Assembly: GCA_028283625.1 (NCBI GenBank)
Contig: JAPWKG010000026.1
Span: 62,001-126,000 of the forward strand
DNA from: Acidobacteriaceae bacterium
GTDB taxonomy: Bacteria; Acidobacteriota; Terriglobia; Terriglobales; Acidobacteriaceae
DNA: 64,000 bases
Reading direction: 5' to 3'
The translations under genes and the position numbers were made by a program. The notes beneath the pieces were generated by a model that ran no database searches, was not told where the DNA came from, and worked only from the letters and a program-made list of their open reading frames with translations. The stretch's first letter is position 1. Each line of letters begins with the position of its first letter. Of this stretch, positions 33,787 to 43,043 are shown one piece after another.

Positions 33787-34033
33787 GGCGCGAAAAGCTA
33801 CTGCGATAGCACTCTACATGGTGGACTCGAGTGCTGTCGATAAGTGATGATGGGCGGCTAACTATCTGATATCCCATTGGTTGGCTGGTGACAAAAAAAT
33901 GAGCCACAAACAACGCACGGAGGATTGCGCTTACCTTCCCCGTAATCGCACTGTGGCCCGCGTTGCCCAGAGTTACCGTAAGCCTGCGCCACCAAGACGC
34001 GCAGGGCTGGGCACACCTTTCGGAGGCAAAATC
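33787..34033. promoter_or_regulatory. Divergent regulator / TonB receptor intergenic region
   Basis: These 247 bp hold the start regions of two divergent genes. The ORF track extends the receptor back to 33881, but that extension lacks a signal-peptide context; the ATG at 34034 has GGAGG seven bases upstream. I could not identify a repeated operator here. Confidence 0.45.
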
Positions 34034-37000
34034 ATGAAGCAACTTTTCCCCGCGACCCGGCTTGCACAGACGACGATACGTCTGGCAACGATGGCCGCGA
34101 TCCTTACCGTCGGAGCTGGGCTGGCAGCCGCTCAGACCGATACAGGCCGTGTGACCGGTACTGTGGCCGATGCGACCGGAGCCGTGATTCCGGGCGCGAT
34201 CGTTACCCTGACCAATACGGACAACAATGCGGTGGAGACCAAGACCTCCGGTCCGGACGGCAGCTTTATCTTCCCCGGCGAACAGCGCGGCCACTACAAA
34301 GTCCAGACCACCATGCCGGGCTTTGCCACAGCCGTGCAGCAGTTCGATCTGCAGGTGAGCCAGGTGCAGCAGGTGAACTTCTCGCTGCAGCCGGGTTCGG
34401 AGTCCACCACGGTTGAGGTAACCACCGCAGCCCCGGTCATCGATACCGAAACCAGCTCAACGGGGGAGACGATCTCCGGCCGCCAGGTAACCGAACTGCC
34501 GTTGAACGGCCGTAACTTTACCGGTCTCGCGCTGCTGACCCCCGGCGTGACGCGTGGACAGTATGGCAACTCCGCCTCTGGTGTGAACGGCGATGCGGAG
34601 ACCTTCCGCAACAGCAGCTCGGGTGGCGGTTCGCTCTCGGACAATGGTTTGCGTCCGCAGGCGAACAACTACATCCTCGACGGCATCGATAACAACGAAG
34701 CGCTCGTCAATACGCTGGACTTCTTCCCCAACCTTGAAGGGACGCAGGAGTTCCGCATCAACACCTCCACGGCGCCTGCTGAGTTTGGGCGCGCCGGTGG
34801 CGCCGTAGTACAAAGCTCCATCAAGTCGGGCACCAATGAGATTCACGGTTCGGCATTCTGGTTTGCGCGTTCAAATCTGTTTGACGCGAATCCTGTCTAC
34901 CAGTTCCGCAACGGCTTCTCGCCGCAGCCGAACTTCAAGCGCAATACCTTTGGCGGATCGCTGGGCATGCCGCTGATTAAGGACAAGCTCTTCCTCTTTG
35001 GCGATTACCAGGGGCTGCGGGAAAACCAGCCGCTGAACGCTGAGATCATCAACGTGCCGACCGCACAGATGCGCACCGGCGACTTCTCGCAGCTGCTCGG
35101 CCAGAACATCACCTACCTGCCTACGCAGGGAGGCTGCTCGACGGTCACGACGGCAGCAGGGCGCACCTTCTATACCACCGGCTACGTCGATCGCAACACG
35201 GGTCTGCCCGTGGCGCAGACCTCGCCGAACGCGCAGGTGGCGAACGATTACTTCCAGGCGCAGTCCACCGGCGCGATCTTCGATCCGACCACCTGCTCGC
35301 AGTGGAACTACAACGGCCAGGCAAACGTGATCGATCCAGGCCGGATCAACTCGGCGGGTAAGAACTATCTGAACGCCTATGATGCGACCAACCTGACCGG
35401 CACGAACAACGGCACGCAGAATAACCGCCGCGTAATCCGCCAGGACATTCGCCAGTTCAACACCTTCGACGCTCGCCTGGACTTCCAGCCGACGACGCAG
35501 GATCGCGCGTTCGCCCGCTTTACCTATGACAACTCGAACTTTACGCGGACCTCACGCCTGACACAGCTGCCCGCGGGCTTCGGCTCCGGCGCGAACCTGG
35601 TGCACGGCCGTGGCTACGCTCTGGGAGAGACGCATACCTTTACGGCCAACGTGCTGAACGAACTGCGCCTCGGCTACAACCGCTACACCTTCCGCAACGA
35701 TCCGGTCTTTTCGGGCGTGCCGATCTCGGCCGACCTTGGCATCGTGAACGCCAACCGTACGCCGAACCTTGGCGGCGGCGCTCTGATCGGCGGCAACGGC
35801 AAGATTGAGTACACCGGTGATTACGGCCGCTATGCGGTGCCGGAAAACACCTATGAAATCAACGACGCCGTGACCTGGATTCACAAGCAGCACAGCTTCA
35901 AGTTCGGTGCCAGCGGTATTCGCCGCGATGTGGCGTTCTTCCGTCCTATCGCCGGTAAGGGATACTTCCAGCTGGCGAACGGTGACTTCACGGGCTTTGA
36001 AACCGCAGAGCTTCTGGCCGGCTTTTCGGACAACTACTCGATCGGCGCGCAGGACGGCTTCTTCGGCACGCGGAACTACGAGGTCGGCGTCTTCGGGCAG
36101 GATGACTGGAAGGTTACGCGCAACCTGACGCTGAACCTTGGCGTTCGCTGGGATCTGATCACTTATCCGGTGGAAGAACATAACCGCCAGGCGGCGCTCG
36201 ATCCGAACACCGGCTACATCAATCTGGCCGGGCAGGACGGATTCTCGCGTTCGATCATCAACAACAACTTCCGCAACTTCTCGCCGCGCGTGGGCTTTGC
36301 CTATGACATGTACGGCACGGGTCGCACGGTACTGCGTGGCGGCTACGGCATCTTCTACTTCCTGGATCGCGGCGGTATCGACAACCAGCTTGGCCAGCAG
36401 GTTCCCTACGGCGGCTCGGTGAGCTATGGGGCTGCGAGCGGCTATCGCGTGGCGCTGACGGGGCAGGCTGCGATGAATACGAACGTGAACACGGAGAACT
36501 CGACCGCTGTGGCGACGAACGCGCTGCCGCTGCCGGGCTTCCCGGACTTCAACCGTCTGGCGCCGCCGGTGGGATCGAACGTGTTCTCGGTGTACACCAC
36601 GGAGAAGACGCCGAACGTACAGCAGTACAACCTGCAGCTGCAGCAGCAGTTCGGCACGCGTACGCAGTTCACGCTGGGCTATGTGGGCAACAAGTCCACT
36701 CATCTGGCAACGGGCTACAACTACAACTACCTTCCGGGATTGGCCGGGATGAACACGCCGCGCTTTGCAGAGCTGGGCTCCTCGGCTCAGGTTGTGTTGA
36801 ACGTGAACGACGGCGTTTCGCACTACAACTCGTTGCAGACACAGTTGAACTACAAGGCGTCGAAGGGGCTGATCCTGACCACGTCGTATACCTGGTCGCA
36901 CAACATCGACAATACGGACGGCTACCTGGGCTTCTACTCCATCAGCCAGCTCTATGCGTATGACCACAGCCTGAACAAGGGCAATTCCTCGCTGGACCAG

Positions 37001-37576
37001 CGGAACGTTTTCGCTGCGAGCGCGGTGTATGACCTTCCGTTCGGCCGTGGCCAGCAGTTCGGCAGCAACGCCGGCCGCGCCGTGGATCTGCTGATCGGTG
37101 GATGGCAGATGAACACCGTGGTGCAGGCTGAGAGCGGAACGCCGTTCTCGATTCTGTACTCGCAGTACGGTGGAACGTTCACGCAGCGTGCCGATGCCAT
37201 TGGCCAGATCAAGTACCCGCACTCGATCAACGGTGCCTGGATCAGCGGTACCTTCCAGCGCCCGACCGGCCTGCAGGGCAATACGGGACGCAACCAGTTC
37301 TTTGGCCCGGGCATGGTGGAAGGGGATGTGTCGCTCTTCAAGACGCTGCACATTACGGATCGCGTGCACACAGAGCTGCGTGCCGAGGTCTTCAACGTAA
37401 CCAACACGCCGCAGTTCACGAACCCGGACTCGAACCTGAACGATGGCAACCCGTACTCGTCGGGTACGTTCAACCCGGACGGCGGTAGCTTCGGCCGTAT
37501 CGGTGCGTCCTCTGGTTCTGGCACGCGGAACTACTCCGAGCGCCAGATGCAGATGGCGATTCGCGTTACGTTCTAA
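34034..37576 (+). CDS. Oar-like TonB-dependent receptor of the sugar locus
   Basis: From the ATG at 34034 (GGAGG, spacing 7) the protein has 1180 aa. A signal peptide ends near AAAQTD. A carboxypeptidase-regulatory-like domain follows (TGTVADATGAVIPGAIVTLTN). The plug-like region has TGETISGRQVTELPLNGRNF and the barrel ends in RVTF. The family imports or binds large substrates with energy from TonB. No SusD partner is encoded nearby, as is usual for Acidobacteriota receptors. The gene is divergent from the CadC-like regulator and is followed, after a strong terminator, by a secreted GH13 enzyme; an oligosaccharide substrate is inferred from that context only. Confidence 0.87.
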   Translation: MKQLFPATRLAQTTIRLATMAAILTVGAGLAAAQTDTGRVTGTVADATGAVIPGAIVTLTNTDNNAVETKTSGPDGSFIFPGEQRGHYKVQTTMPGFATAVQQFDLQVSQVQQVNFSLQPGSESTTVEVTTAAPVIDTETSSTGETISGRQVTELPLNGRNFTGLALLTPGVTRGQYGNSASGVNGDAETFRNSSSGGGSLSDNGLRPQANNYILDGIDNNEALVNTLDFFPNLEGTQEFRINTSTAPAEFGRAGGAVVQSSIKSGTNEIHGSAFWFARSNLFDANPVYQFRNGFSPQPNFKRNTFGGSLGMPLIKDKLFLFGDYQGLRENQPLNAEIINVPTAQMRTGDFSQLLGQNITYLPTQGGCSTVTTAAGRTFYTTGYVDRNTGLPVAQTSPNAQVANDYFQAQSTGAIFDPTTCSQWNYNGQANVIDPGRINSAGKNYLNAYDATNLTGTNNGTQNNRRVIRQDIRQFNTFDARLDFQPTTQDRAFARFTYDNSNFTRTSRLTQLPAGFGSGANLVHGRGYALGETHTFTANVLNELRLGYNRYTFRNDPVFSGVPISADLGIVNANRTPNLGGGALIGGNGKIEYTGDYGRYAVPENTYEINDAVTWIHKQHSFKFGASGIRRDVAFFRPIAGKGYFQLANGDFTGFETAELLAGFSDNYSIGAQDGFFGTRNYEVGVFGQDDWKVTRNLTLNLGVRWDLITYPVEEHNRQAALDPNTGYINLAGQDGFSRSIINNNFRNFSPRVGFAYDMYGTGRTVLRGGYGIFYFLDRGGIDNQLGQQVPYGGSVSYGAASGYRVALTGQAAMNTNVNTENSTAVATNALPLPGFPDFNRLAPPVGSNVFSVYTTEKTPNVQQYNLQLQQQFGTRTQFTLGYVGNKSTHLATGYNYNYLPGLAGMNTPRFAELGSSAQVVLNVNDGVSHYNSLQTQLNYKASKGLILTTSYTWSHNIDNTDGYLGFYSISQLYAYDHSLNKGNSSLDQRNVFAASAVYDLPFGRGQQFGSNAGRAVDLLIGGWQMNTVVQAESGTPFSILYSQYGGTFTQRADAIGQIKYPHSINGAWISGTFQRPTGLQGNTGRNQFFGPGMVEGDVSLFKTLHITDRVHTELRAEVFNVTNTPQFTNPDSNLNDGNPYSSGTFNPDGGSFGRIGASSGSGTRNYSERQMQMAIRVTF

Positions 37577-37603
37577 CCATTGTGGACGTGTAGACCACGA
37601 ACG

Positions 37604-37645
37604 CCGGCACTGTGGGGGAAGATCCCGCCACAGTGCCGGTTTTTT
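37604..37645 (+). terminator. Rho-independent terminator after the TonB receptor
   Basis: A 12-bp stem (CCGGCACTGTGG/CCACAGTGCCGG) is followed by six T. It separates the receptor gene from the GH13 gene. Confidence 0.88.
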
Positions 37646-37679
37646 CGAAACAGCTTCAAGACAGAGAGGATCTCTTTTG

Positions 37680-39566
37680 ATGTTTTTGCATCGTTGTGCG
37701 GTAGCTCTTGTGTGTGGGGTGATGGCAGCGTCTGCGGCTGCGCAGGAGTTGAAGGTAGAGAAGGTCGATCCTCCGAACTGGTGGGCTCAGATGCCGGCGC
37801 CGATGTTGCTGGTGAAGGGCGAAGGATTGAAGGCTGCGACGGTAACGCTAAGCGACCGTTCGCTGCAGGTGCAGCGTCTTGTGCCGAGTGAGAACGGTCA
37901 TTGGCTGCAGGTATGGCTTACTGCCGCGCCGAAGGCGCCTGAGACGGTAACGCTGCATTTCCGGAACGGTAGCGAGCAGGCCGAAGCGAAGTATGTATTC
38001 GAGGCGCGGAAGGCCGCTGGCGAAGGCTTTGCAGGCTTCAACGCGCAGGATGTGATGTACCTGATCATGACCGATCGCTTTGCCGACGGTGACCGGCACA
38101 ACGATGGAGCCGAGGCGAACGCTGCAGAAGACAGCGCCGCCGCAGGCGAGCAGCGGGCGCTGCCGCGAGGCTGGCACGGTGGCGATCTGCGCGGCGTGGA
38201 GCAGCATCTGGACTATCTGCAGCAGCTGGGGATGACGGCGGTGTGGACGACGCCGGTGTATCAGAACCACGAGGCGGATAGCTACCACGGCTACGGCGCG
38301 ACAGACATGTACGCGGTGGATGAGCACTATGGTTCGCTGCAGGATCTGCGCTCGCTGGCGCAGTCGCTGCATCGGCGGGGCATGAAGCTGGTGTTGGATA
38401 CGGTGCCGAATCACGTAGGCCCGGCGCATCCCTGGGTAAAGGACGAGCCCGCGCCGGATTGGCTGCACGGCACCCCGGCCGATCATGAAGAGGGAGAGAA
38501 CGACTTCCGCTCCCTGATGAGTCCGCATGCGAGCGACCGCGATCGTCGCGCGACGCTGACGGGCTGGTTTGCCAATACGCTACCGGATCTGAATACGGAG
38601 TCTCCAGCGGTGGCGCAGTATCTTCGTCAGAATGCGATCTGGTGGATCGAGCAGACGGGAGCGGATGCATTGCGGATCGATACGTTTCCGTATGTCGATC
38701 GCGCGTTCTGGAACGGCTTCAACGGTGAGCTTAAGGAGCTGTATCCGCGCCTGACGGAGGTAGGAGAGACTTTTTCGCCGGACCCGGTCTTTGTCTCCTC
38801 TTACGCTGGGGGAGTGACCAGGACAGGAGTGGATACCCGGCTCTACACGCCGTTTGATTTCCCGACGTACTTCGCGGTGCGCGAAACCTTTCTGAAGGGC
38901 GGCTCGATGCTGAAGCTGGACGATGTGCTGGCGGATGATTCGCTGTATCCACACGCCGAGCGGCTGACGGTCTTTCTGGGCAATCACGATACCTCGCGCT
39001 TCCGTGAGGAGGCGGCCTCGGATGCGGTGATGAAGCTGGCGCTTGGCTACATCTTCACCACGCGCGGTATGCCGCAGCTTTACTCCGGCGACGAGCTGGC
39101 CATGCGGGGCAAGGACGACCCGGACAACCGGCGTGATTTCCCCGGAGGGTTTGCCGGAGAGTCGGCTGGCAATAACGCCTTTGTCGCCGCTGAGCGTACG
39201 CCGGAGCAGCAGGGCATGCACGATTGGGTGGCGACGCTGACGCGGTTGCGCAAGGAGCATCCGGCGCTGGCTTGCGGAGGGCTGCAGGTGCTCGATGCCG
39301 ACGATAACTCTCTGGTCTTTTTGCGCGATATGAGCAAGGCTCCGGACGCGGGCTGTGCCGCGGGAAACAAGAGCGACCGGGTGCTGGTGGCGCTGCATCG
39401 CGGCAAGGCGCAGAACCGTTGGGTGCCGACCGATGACACCTGGGCCTTGGGCTGCAAGCTGGACCACCCGGAGCTGGCTTCCTCTGGAAGTTCGGCAACG
39501 GTGAGCGGGGACGAGATGTGGCTGCAACTTCAGGAGGATAGTGTCTTCATCGCAAGCTGCCGCTGA
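37680..39566 (+). CDS. Secreted GH13 cyclomaltodextrinase/neopullulanase-like enzyme
   Basis: From the ATG at 37680 (GAGAGGA upstream) the protein has 628 aa; the ORF track start at 37443 lies inside the receptor gene. A signal peptide (VALVCGVMAASAAAQ) is followed by a cyclomaltodextrinase N-terminal Ig-like domain beginning KVEKVDPPNWWAQM. The barrel starts DVMYLIMTDRFADGD and contains LVLDTVPNHVG, the nucleophile motif DALRIDTFPYVD, the acid/base glutamate in LTEVGETF and FLGNHDTSR. It should cleave alpha-1,4 linkages of cyclodextrins, pullulan or maltodextrins in the periplasm or outside. A short Cys-containing C-terminal beta domain follows. The manA-like gene starts 29 bp later. Confidence 0.9.
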   Translation: MFLHRCAVALVCGVMAASAAAQELKVEKVDPPNWWAQMPAPMLLVKGEGLKAATVTLSDRSLQVQRLVPSENGHWLQVWLTAAPKAPETVTLHFRNGSEQAEAKYVFEARKAAGEGFAGFNAQDVMYLIMTDRFADGDRHNDGAEANAAEDSAAAGEQRALPRGWHGGDLRGVEQHLDYLQQLGMTAVWTTPVYQNHEADSYHGYGATDMYAVDEHYGSLQDLRSLAQSLHRRGMKLVLDTVPNHVGPAHPWVKDEPAPDWLHGTPADHEEGENDFRSLMSPHASDRDRRATLTGWFANTLPDLNTESPAVAQYLRQNAIWWIEQTGADALRIDTFPYVDRAFWNGFNGELKELYPRLTEVGETFSPDPVFVSSYAGGVTRTGVDTRLYTPFDFPTYFAVRETFLKGGSMLKLDDVLADDSLYPHAERLTVFLGNHDTSRFREEAASDAVMKLALGYIFTTRGMPQLYSGDELAMRGKDDPDNRRDFPGGFAGESAGNNAFVAAERTPEQQGMHDWVATLTRLRKEHPALACGGLQVLDADDNSLVFLRDMSKAPDAGCAAGNKSDRVLVALHRGKAQNRWVPTDDTWALGCKLDHPELASSGSSATVSGDEMWLQLQEDSVFIASCR

Positions 39567-39595
39567 GGTACGCTGTGTGCACAGGAGAAGTCTGC

Positions 39596-40492
39596 ATGAG
39601 CCCGAACTCACCGGGACCACTGGTGCTGGAACCTATTTTGACCGAACGCATCTGGGGGGTGCAGGTGCTCCCTGCGCCCTACCCGCAGCCAGAGCCGGGC
39701 AAGCCCGTGGGAGAGCTCTGGCTGACGTCTCTGGAGTGCAGAGTTCAGAATGGCGGCTCCGCCGGCAAAACGCTCGGTGCGATGATGCCCGACTTTCCGT
39801 TGCTGATGAAGGTGTTGCTGCCGAAGGACAAGCTCAGCGTTCAGGTGCATCCCAACGATGAGCAGGCAAAGGCCATCGGTGAGGCGCGCGGCAAAACCGA
39901 GTGCTGGTATGTGCTGCAGGCCGATCCGGGAGCCGAGATTGCACTGGGGTTGAAGCCGGGAGTGATGCTGGAAGATCTTCCTGAGCTGATCGCCGAGGGC
40001 TCGATGGAAGAGAAGCTGCAGATGGTTCCGGTGAAGGCGGGCGATATGATCTTCGTCGACGCGGGAACGGTCCATGCGATTGGGCCGGGCGTCGTGGTGC
40101 TGGAGACGCAGCAGTACTCTGATATCACCTACCGGCTTTTTGACTATGGGCGCCCGCGTGAGCTGCATGTGCAGCAGGCCCTGGCGGTCACCCGCACGGG
40201 CACTTCGGCCGGGCTGGTGTTGCCTGAGTCGATGGGGGAGTTCACGCGTTTGATCTCCTGCAAGTATTTTGTGGTGGATCGCTTTGAGATGCCTGCGGGC
40301 AAGCGCACCGCTTTGCGCCATGCCGACAAGCTGCAGATCCTCATCGCGATGGAAGAAGGAGTGACCCTGCGTGGCGGCGGCGCGGAGATTCCTTTGCCGA
40401 GAGGCAAGGCGGTAGTGTTGCCTTTGGGCAGCGGAGAGTTCGTGCTGGAGGCGCGGGAGCCCGGCGCAACCATGCGCGTGCTGCAGCCGTAA
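39596..40492 (+). CDS. manA: Class I mannose-6-phosphate isomerase
   Basis: The ATG at 39596 has AGGAGA seven bases upstream and gives 298 aa; the GTG at 39575 in the ORF track is less likely. The cupin metal site is visible as LSVQVHPND (Gln and His), GKTECWYV (Glu) and DAGTVHAIGPG (His). The enzyme interconverts mannose-6-phosphate and fructose-6-phosphate with Zn2+ in the cytosol. It is shorter than the 390-aa enteric ManA and matches the short bacterial type. It lies between the GH13 gene and pyrD, all on one strand with gaps of 29 and 39 bp, so one transcript could span sugar and pyrimidine genes. Confidence 0.88.
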   Translation: MSPNSPGPLVLEPILTERIWGVQVLPAPYPQPEPGKPVGELWLTSLECRVQNGGSAGKTLGAMMPDFPLLMKVLLPKDKLSVQVHPNDEQAKAIGEARGKTECWYVLQADPGAEIALGLKPGVMLEDLPELIAEGSMEEKLQMVPVKAGDMIFVDAGTVHAIGPGVVVLETQQYSDITYRLFDYGRPRELHVQQALAVTRTGTSAGLVLPESMGEFTRLISCKYFVVDRFEMPAGKRTALRHADKLQILIAMEEGVTLRGGGAEIPLPRGKAVVLPLGSGEFVLEAREPGATMRVLQP

Positions 40493-40531
40493 ATCCACAG
40501 CCGCAATGGTACCCTTGTAAAGGGTGATTGA

Positions 40532-41617
40532 ATGCTCGCTGCGCCGATGTACAACCCGCGGCTGTCGTACGAAGAGAACTACGACCATGGTCCTTTTGGG
40601 GCCTTTTCCCATCCATTGCAGTCACCACGCGCGGGGCATCCGCGCTTTTCTTTTGTCGGGCAACCGGTAGGGCTTCCGTTCGGAATTCCTGCAGGCCCGC
40701 TGGTGAATGGAAAGTACGTCAAAGCCGCATTGGATATGGGCTTCGATCTTCCGGTGTACAAGACCGTAAGGACGAGAGCCTACAAGAGTCATGCGTGGCC
40801 GAATGTGTTGCCGGTGAAGTTTGAAGGTGACCTGCCGGCCGAGTGCCTGCGTCTTGTCGTGGGTGAAGAGTACGAAGAGCCGCTCTCGATTACGAACTCG
40901 TTTGGTGTTCCGTCGATGTCGCCCGAGGTGTGGCAGCCGGATCTTGCCGAGTGCGTGCGCTATGCGCGCGAAGGGCAGATGGTGATCGGTAGCTACCAGG
41001 GAACGTTGCCGGAGCACGGCGGCGGTGTGCGGGAGTACATCGCGGACTTCCGTCTGGGCGCACGCCTGATGCGGGAAACCGGTGTGAAGGCGGTGGAGGT
41101 GAACTTCTCCTGCCCGAACGAAGGGACGGCGCACCTGCTGTGCTTTGACGCGGAGCGCTCGGTTGCGGTGGTGGAAGCCATTCGTGAGGAGCTGGGCGAG
41201 CTTCCGTTGCTGATCAAGATTGCGTACTTCCGCGACGATGCGCAGCTGGAGCAACTCGTGCGCAGAGTGGGGCCGCATGTTGCAGGCATCAGTGCGATCA
41301 ACACAATCTCTGCTGAGGTGCGCGATGCGGCGGGCAACCAGGCTTTGCCGGGCGAAGGACGCCTGATGAGCGGCGTCTGCGGACGTTCGATCAAGTGGGC
41401 CGGTCTGGCGATGGTGAGCAAGCTGAAGCGCCTGCGCGAGAATCTGGGCTTGTCCTATTCCATCTGTGGCGTGGGTGGTGTGAGCTCGCCGGAGGACTTT
41501 GCGGAGTATCGCGCTGCTGGCGCCGATGCTGTGATGTCGGCCACCGGTGCGATGTGGAATCCGCAGCTTGCGCAGGAGATCCGGCAGGCTGAACAGGTTG
41601 AGGAGATTGTTGCTTGA
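40532..41617 (+). CDS. pyrD: Dihydroorotate dehydrogenase (class 1-like)
   Basis: The 361-aa protein has the FMN-barrel motifs of dihydroorotate dehydrogenases: FGIPAGPLVNGKYV, the lysine in YKTVRTR, and VEVNFSCPNEGT. The cysteine in NFSCPN corresponds to the catalytic Cys of class 1 enzymes (class 2 have Ser). It oxidises dihydroorotate to orotate. Class 1B enzymes need a PyrK subunit, which is not in the window; whether this is 1A-like or a divergent member is open. The start is the ATG at 40532; an ATG at 40547 is possible. Its stop overlaps the pyrE start by four bases. Confidence 0.85.
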   Translation: MLAAPMYNPRLSYEENYDHGPFGAFSHPLQSPRAGHPRFSFVGQPVGLPFGIPAGPLVNGKYVKAALDMGFDLPVYKTVRTRAYKSHAWPNVLPVKFEGDLPAECLRLVVGEEYEEPLSITNSFGVPSMSPEVWQPDLAECVRYAREGQMVIGSYQGTLPEHGGGVREYIADFRLGARLMRETGVKAVEVNFSCPNEGTAHLLCFDAERSVAVVEAIREELGELPLLIKIAYFRDDAQLEQLVRRVGPHVAGISAINTISAEVRDAAGNQALPGEGRLMSGVCGRSIKWAGLAMVSKLKRLRENLGLSYSICGVGGVSSPEDFAEYRAAGADAVMSATGAMWNPQLAQEIRQAEQVEEIVA

Positions 41618-42240
41618 AGCAGATAGCAGAAGCGATTCTGGACATTGGTGCGGCGGGTTTTTGCGCCGCGCAACCGATTACGTTCAAGAGCGGGATCGTG
41701 TCGCCGGTGTACTGCGACAATCGCCGGTTCCCATACTGGCCGCAGCAGTGGCGCAGCGTGATTGAAGGCTTTGCTGCCTTGCTGCAGCAGGAAGGTATCG
41801 CTGCGGAGGTGATTGCCGGGGTTGAGGCCGCGGGCATTCCGCACTCGGCGGCACTGGGCTTTGCGACGGGGAAGCCAAGTGTCTTTGTGCGCAAGCAGGC
41901 CAAGGAGCATGGCACGAAAAAGATGGTCGAAGGCGGCGATGTGGCGGGCAAGCACGTTGTGCTGGTGGAAGACCTTGTAACCACAGGCATGAGCTCGCTG
42001 GCTGCCATCGAGATGCTGCGTGCCGAAGATGCGATCGTGACCGACTGCCTGGCGATCATCAGTTATGGCTTTGCTGAGGCGCAGGAGAAGTTTGCCGCGG
42101 CGGGCGTCCGGCTGCACGCGCTGACCTCTTTTGCCGAGGTGCTGGAAAGCGCCGAAGCGAAGGGCAAAATCAGTGCGCAGGACTCTGAGAGCGTGCGCGT
42201 GTGGCTGCAGGATCCGCGTGCCTGGAGACCTCAGGCATGA
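41614..42240 (+). CDS. pyrE: Orotate phosphoribosyltransferase
   Basis: The 208-aa protein starts at a TTG that overlaps the pyrD stop (TTGA). GAGGAG lies about a dozen bases upstream. The PRPP-binding motif is VVLVEDLVTTGMSSLA near residues 110-125. The N-terminal ITFKSGIVSPVYCDNR is the orotate-binding region of this family, and the FVRKQAKEHGTKKMVEG flexible loop is present. The enzyme joins orotate to PRPP to give OMP. Translational coupling to pyrD on one side and pyrF on the other explains the weak start codon. Confidence 0.93.
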   Translation: MKQIAEAILDIGAAGFCAAQPITFKSGIVSPVYCDNRRFPYWPQQWRSVIEGFAALLQQEGIAAEVIAGVEAAGIPHSAALGFATGKPSVFVRKQAKEHGTKKMVEGGDVAGKHVVLVEDLVTTGMSSLAAIEMLRAEDAIVTDCLAIISYGFAEAQEKFAAAGVRLHALTSFAEVLESAEAKGKISAQDSESVRVWLQDPRAWRPQA

Positions 42241-43043
42241 ACCCGGTACTGGCCAAGTTCAAACGGAAGGCTTCGCTGGTGTGCGTCGGGCTGGACCCGG
42301 ATTTTGCGCAGCTTCCGGAACGTTTTCGCCACCAGGCGCAGCCTCAACTTGCGTTCAACCGTTTCATCATTGAGCAGACACGCGAGTTTGCCGGCGTGTA
42401 CAAGCTGAACGCAGCGTTCTTTGAAGCGCGCGGTGCCGAGGGCGTTCGCGAGATGGAGCAGACCGTCGCGTTTCTGCGCGAGGCCGCACCGGATGCGGTT
42501 ACGATCTGCGATGCCAAGCGCGCCGATATCGGGAACACGAATCGCGGGTACGTTACCTCGATTTTTGACGAGATGGGCTTTGACGCGGTGACGCTGCACC
42601 CGTATCTGGGACGTGAGGCACTGGCTCCGTTTCTGGAGCGTGAGGACAAGCTGAGCATCGTGCTTTGCCGTACCTCGAACCCAGGGGCTGGAGAGTTGCA
42701 GGATCTTGTCGTCGAGGGCGAACCGTTGTGGTTGCGTGTGGCGCGGCAGGTGAGCACGCAGTGGAATGAGCGCGGAAACTGCGCACTCGTGGTGGGCGCA
42801 ACCTGGCCGGAGGAGATGCGCCGTATTCGTGCGGTGGCTCCGGAGCTTCCGTTCCTGGTGCCGGGGATCGGCGCGCAGGGCGGCGATGTGCGTGCGGTGG
42901 TTGATGCCGGAAGCGACGCGCAGGGCGCGGGATTAATGATCTCCAGCTCGCGCGCCATCCTCTTTGCCGAGCAGCCGCGCGCCGCGGCAAAACAGTTGTA
43001 CGACGAAATCGAAGAAGCACGGGTGGTGAAGGGTGCGCATTGA
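42237..43043 (+). CDS. pyrF: Orotidine-5'-phosphate decarboxylase, type 2
   Basis: From the ATG at 42237, which overlaps the pyrE stop (ATGA), the protein has 268 aa; the ORF-track start at 42201 is within pyrE. The catalytic DAKRADIGNTN carries the Asp-x-Lys-x2-Asp triad shared by all OMP decarboxylases. The length and the TSNPGAGELQDL segment identify the type-2 subfamily found in mycobacteria, Acidobacteriota and some others, as opposed to the 240-aa enteric type. It makes UMP from OMP in the cytosol. The 3' end overlaps pyrC by 11 bp. Confidence 0.93.
   Translation: MNPVLAKFKRKASLVCVGLDPDFAQLPERFRHQAQPQLAFNRFIIEQTREFAGVYKLNAAFFEARGAEGVREMEQTVAFLREAAPDAVTICDAKRADIGNTNRGYVTSIFDEMGFDAVTLHPYLGREALAPFLEREDKLSIVLCRTSNPGAGELQDLVVEGEPLWLRVARQVSTQWNERGNCALVVGATWPEEMRRIRAVAPELPFLVPGIGAQGGDVRAVVDAGSDAQGAGLMISSSRAILFAEQPRAAAKQLYDEIEEARVVKGAH

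Noticed and set aside
33881-34033. N-terminal extension of the second TonB receptor in the ORF track
   Set aside because: The extension would hide the signal peptide, and the ATG at 34034 has an ideal GGAGG.
37443-37679. N-terminal extension of the GH13 ORF
   Set aside because: It overlaps the receptor gene and runs through a strong terminator; the ATG at 37680 begins a signal peptide with a good ribosome site.
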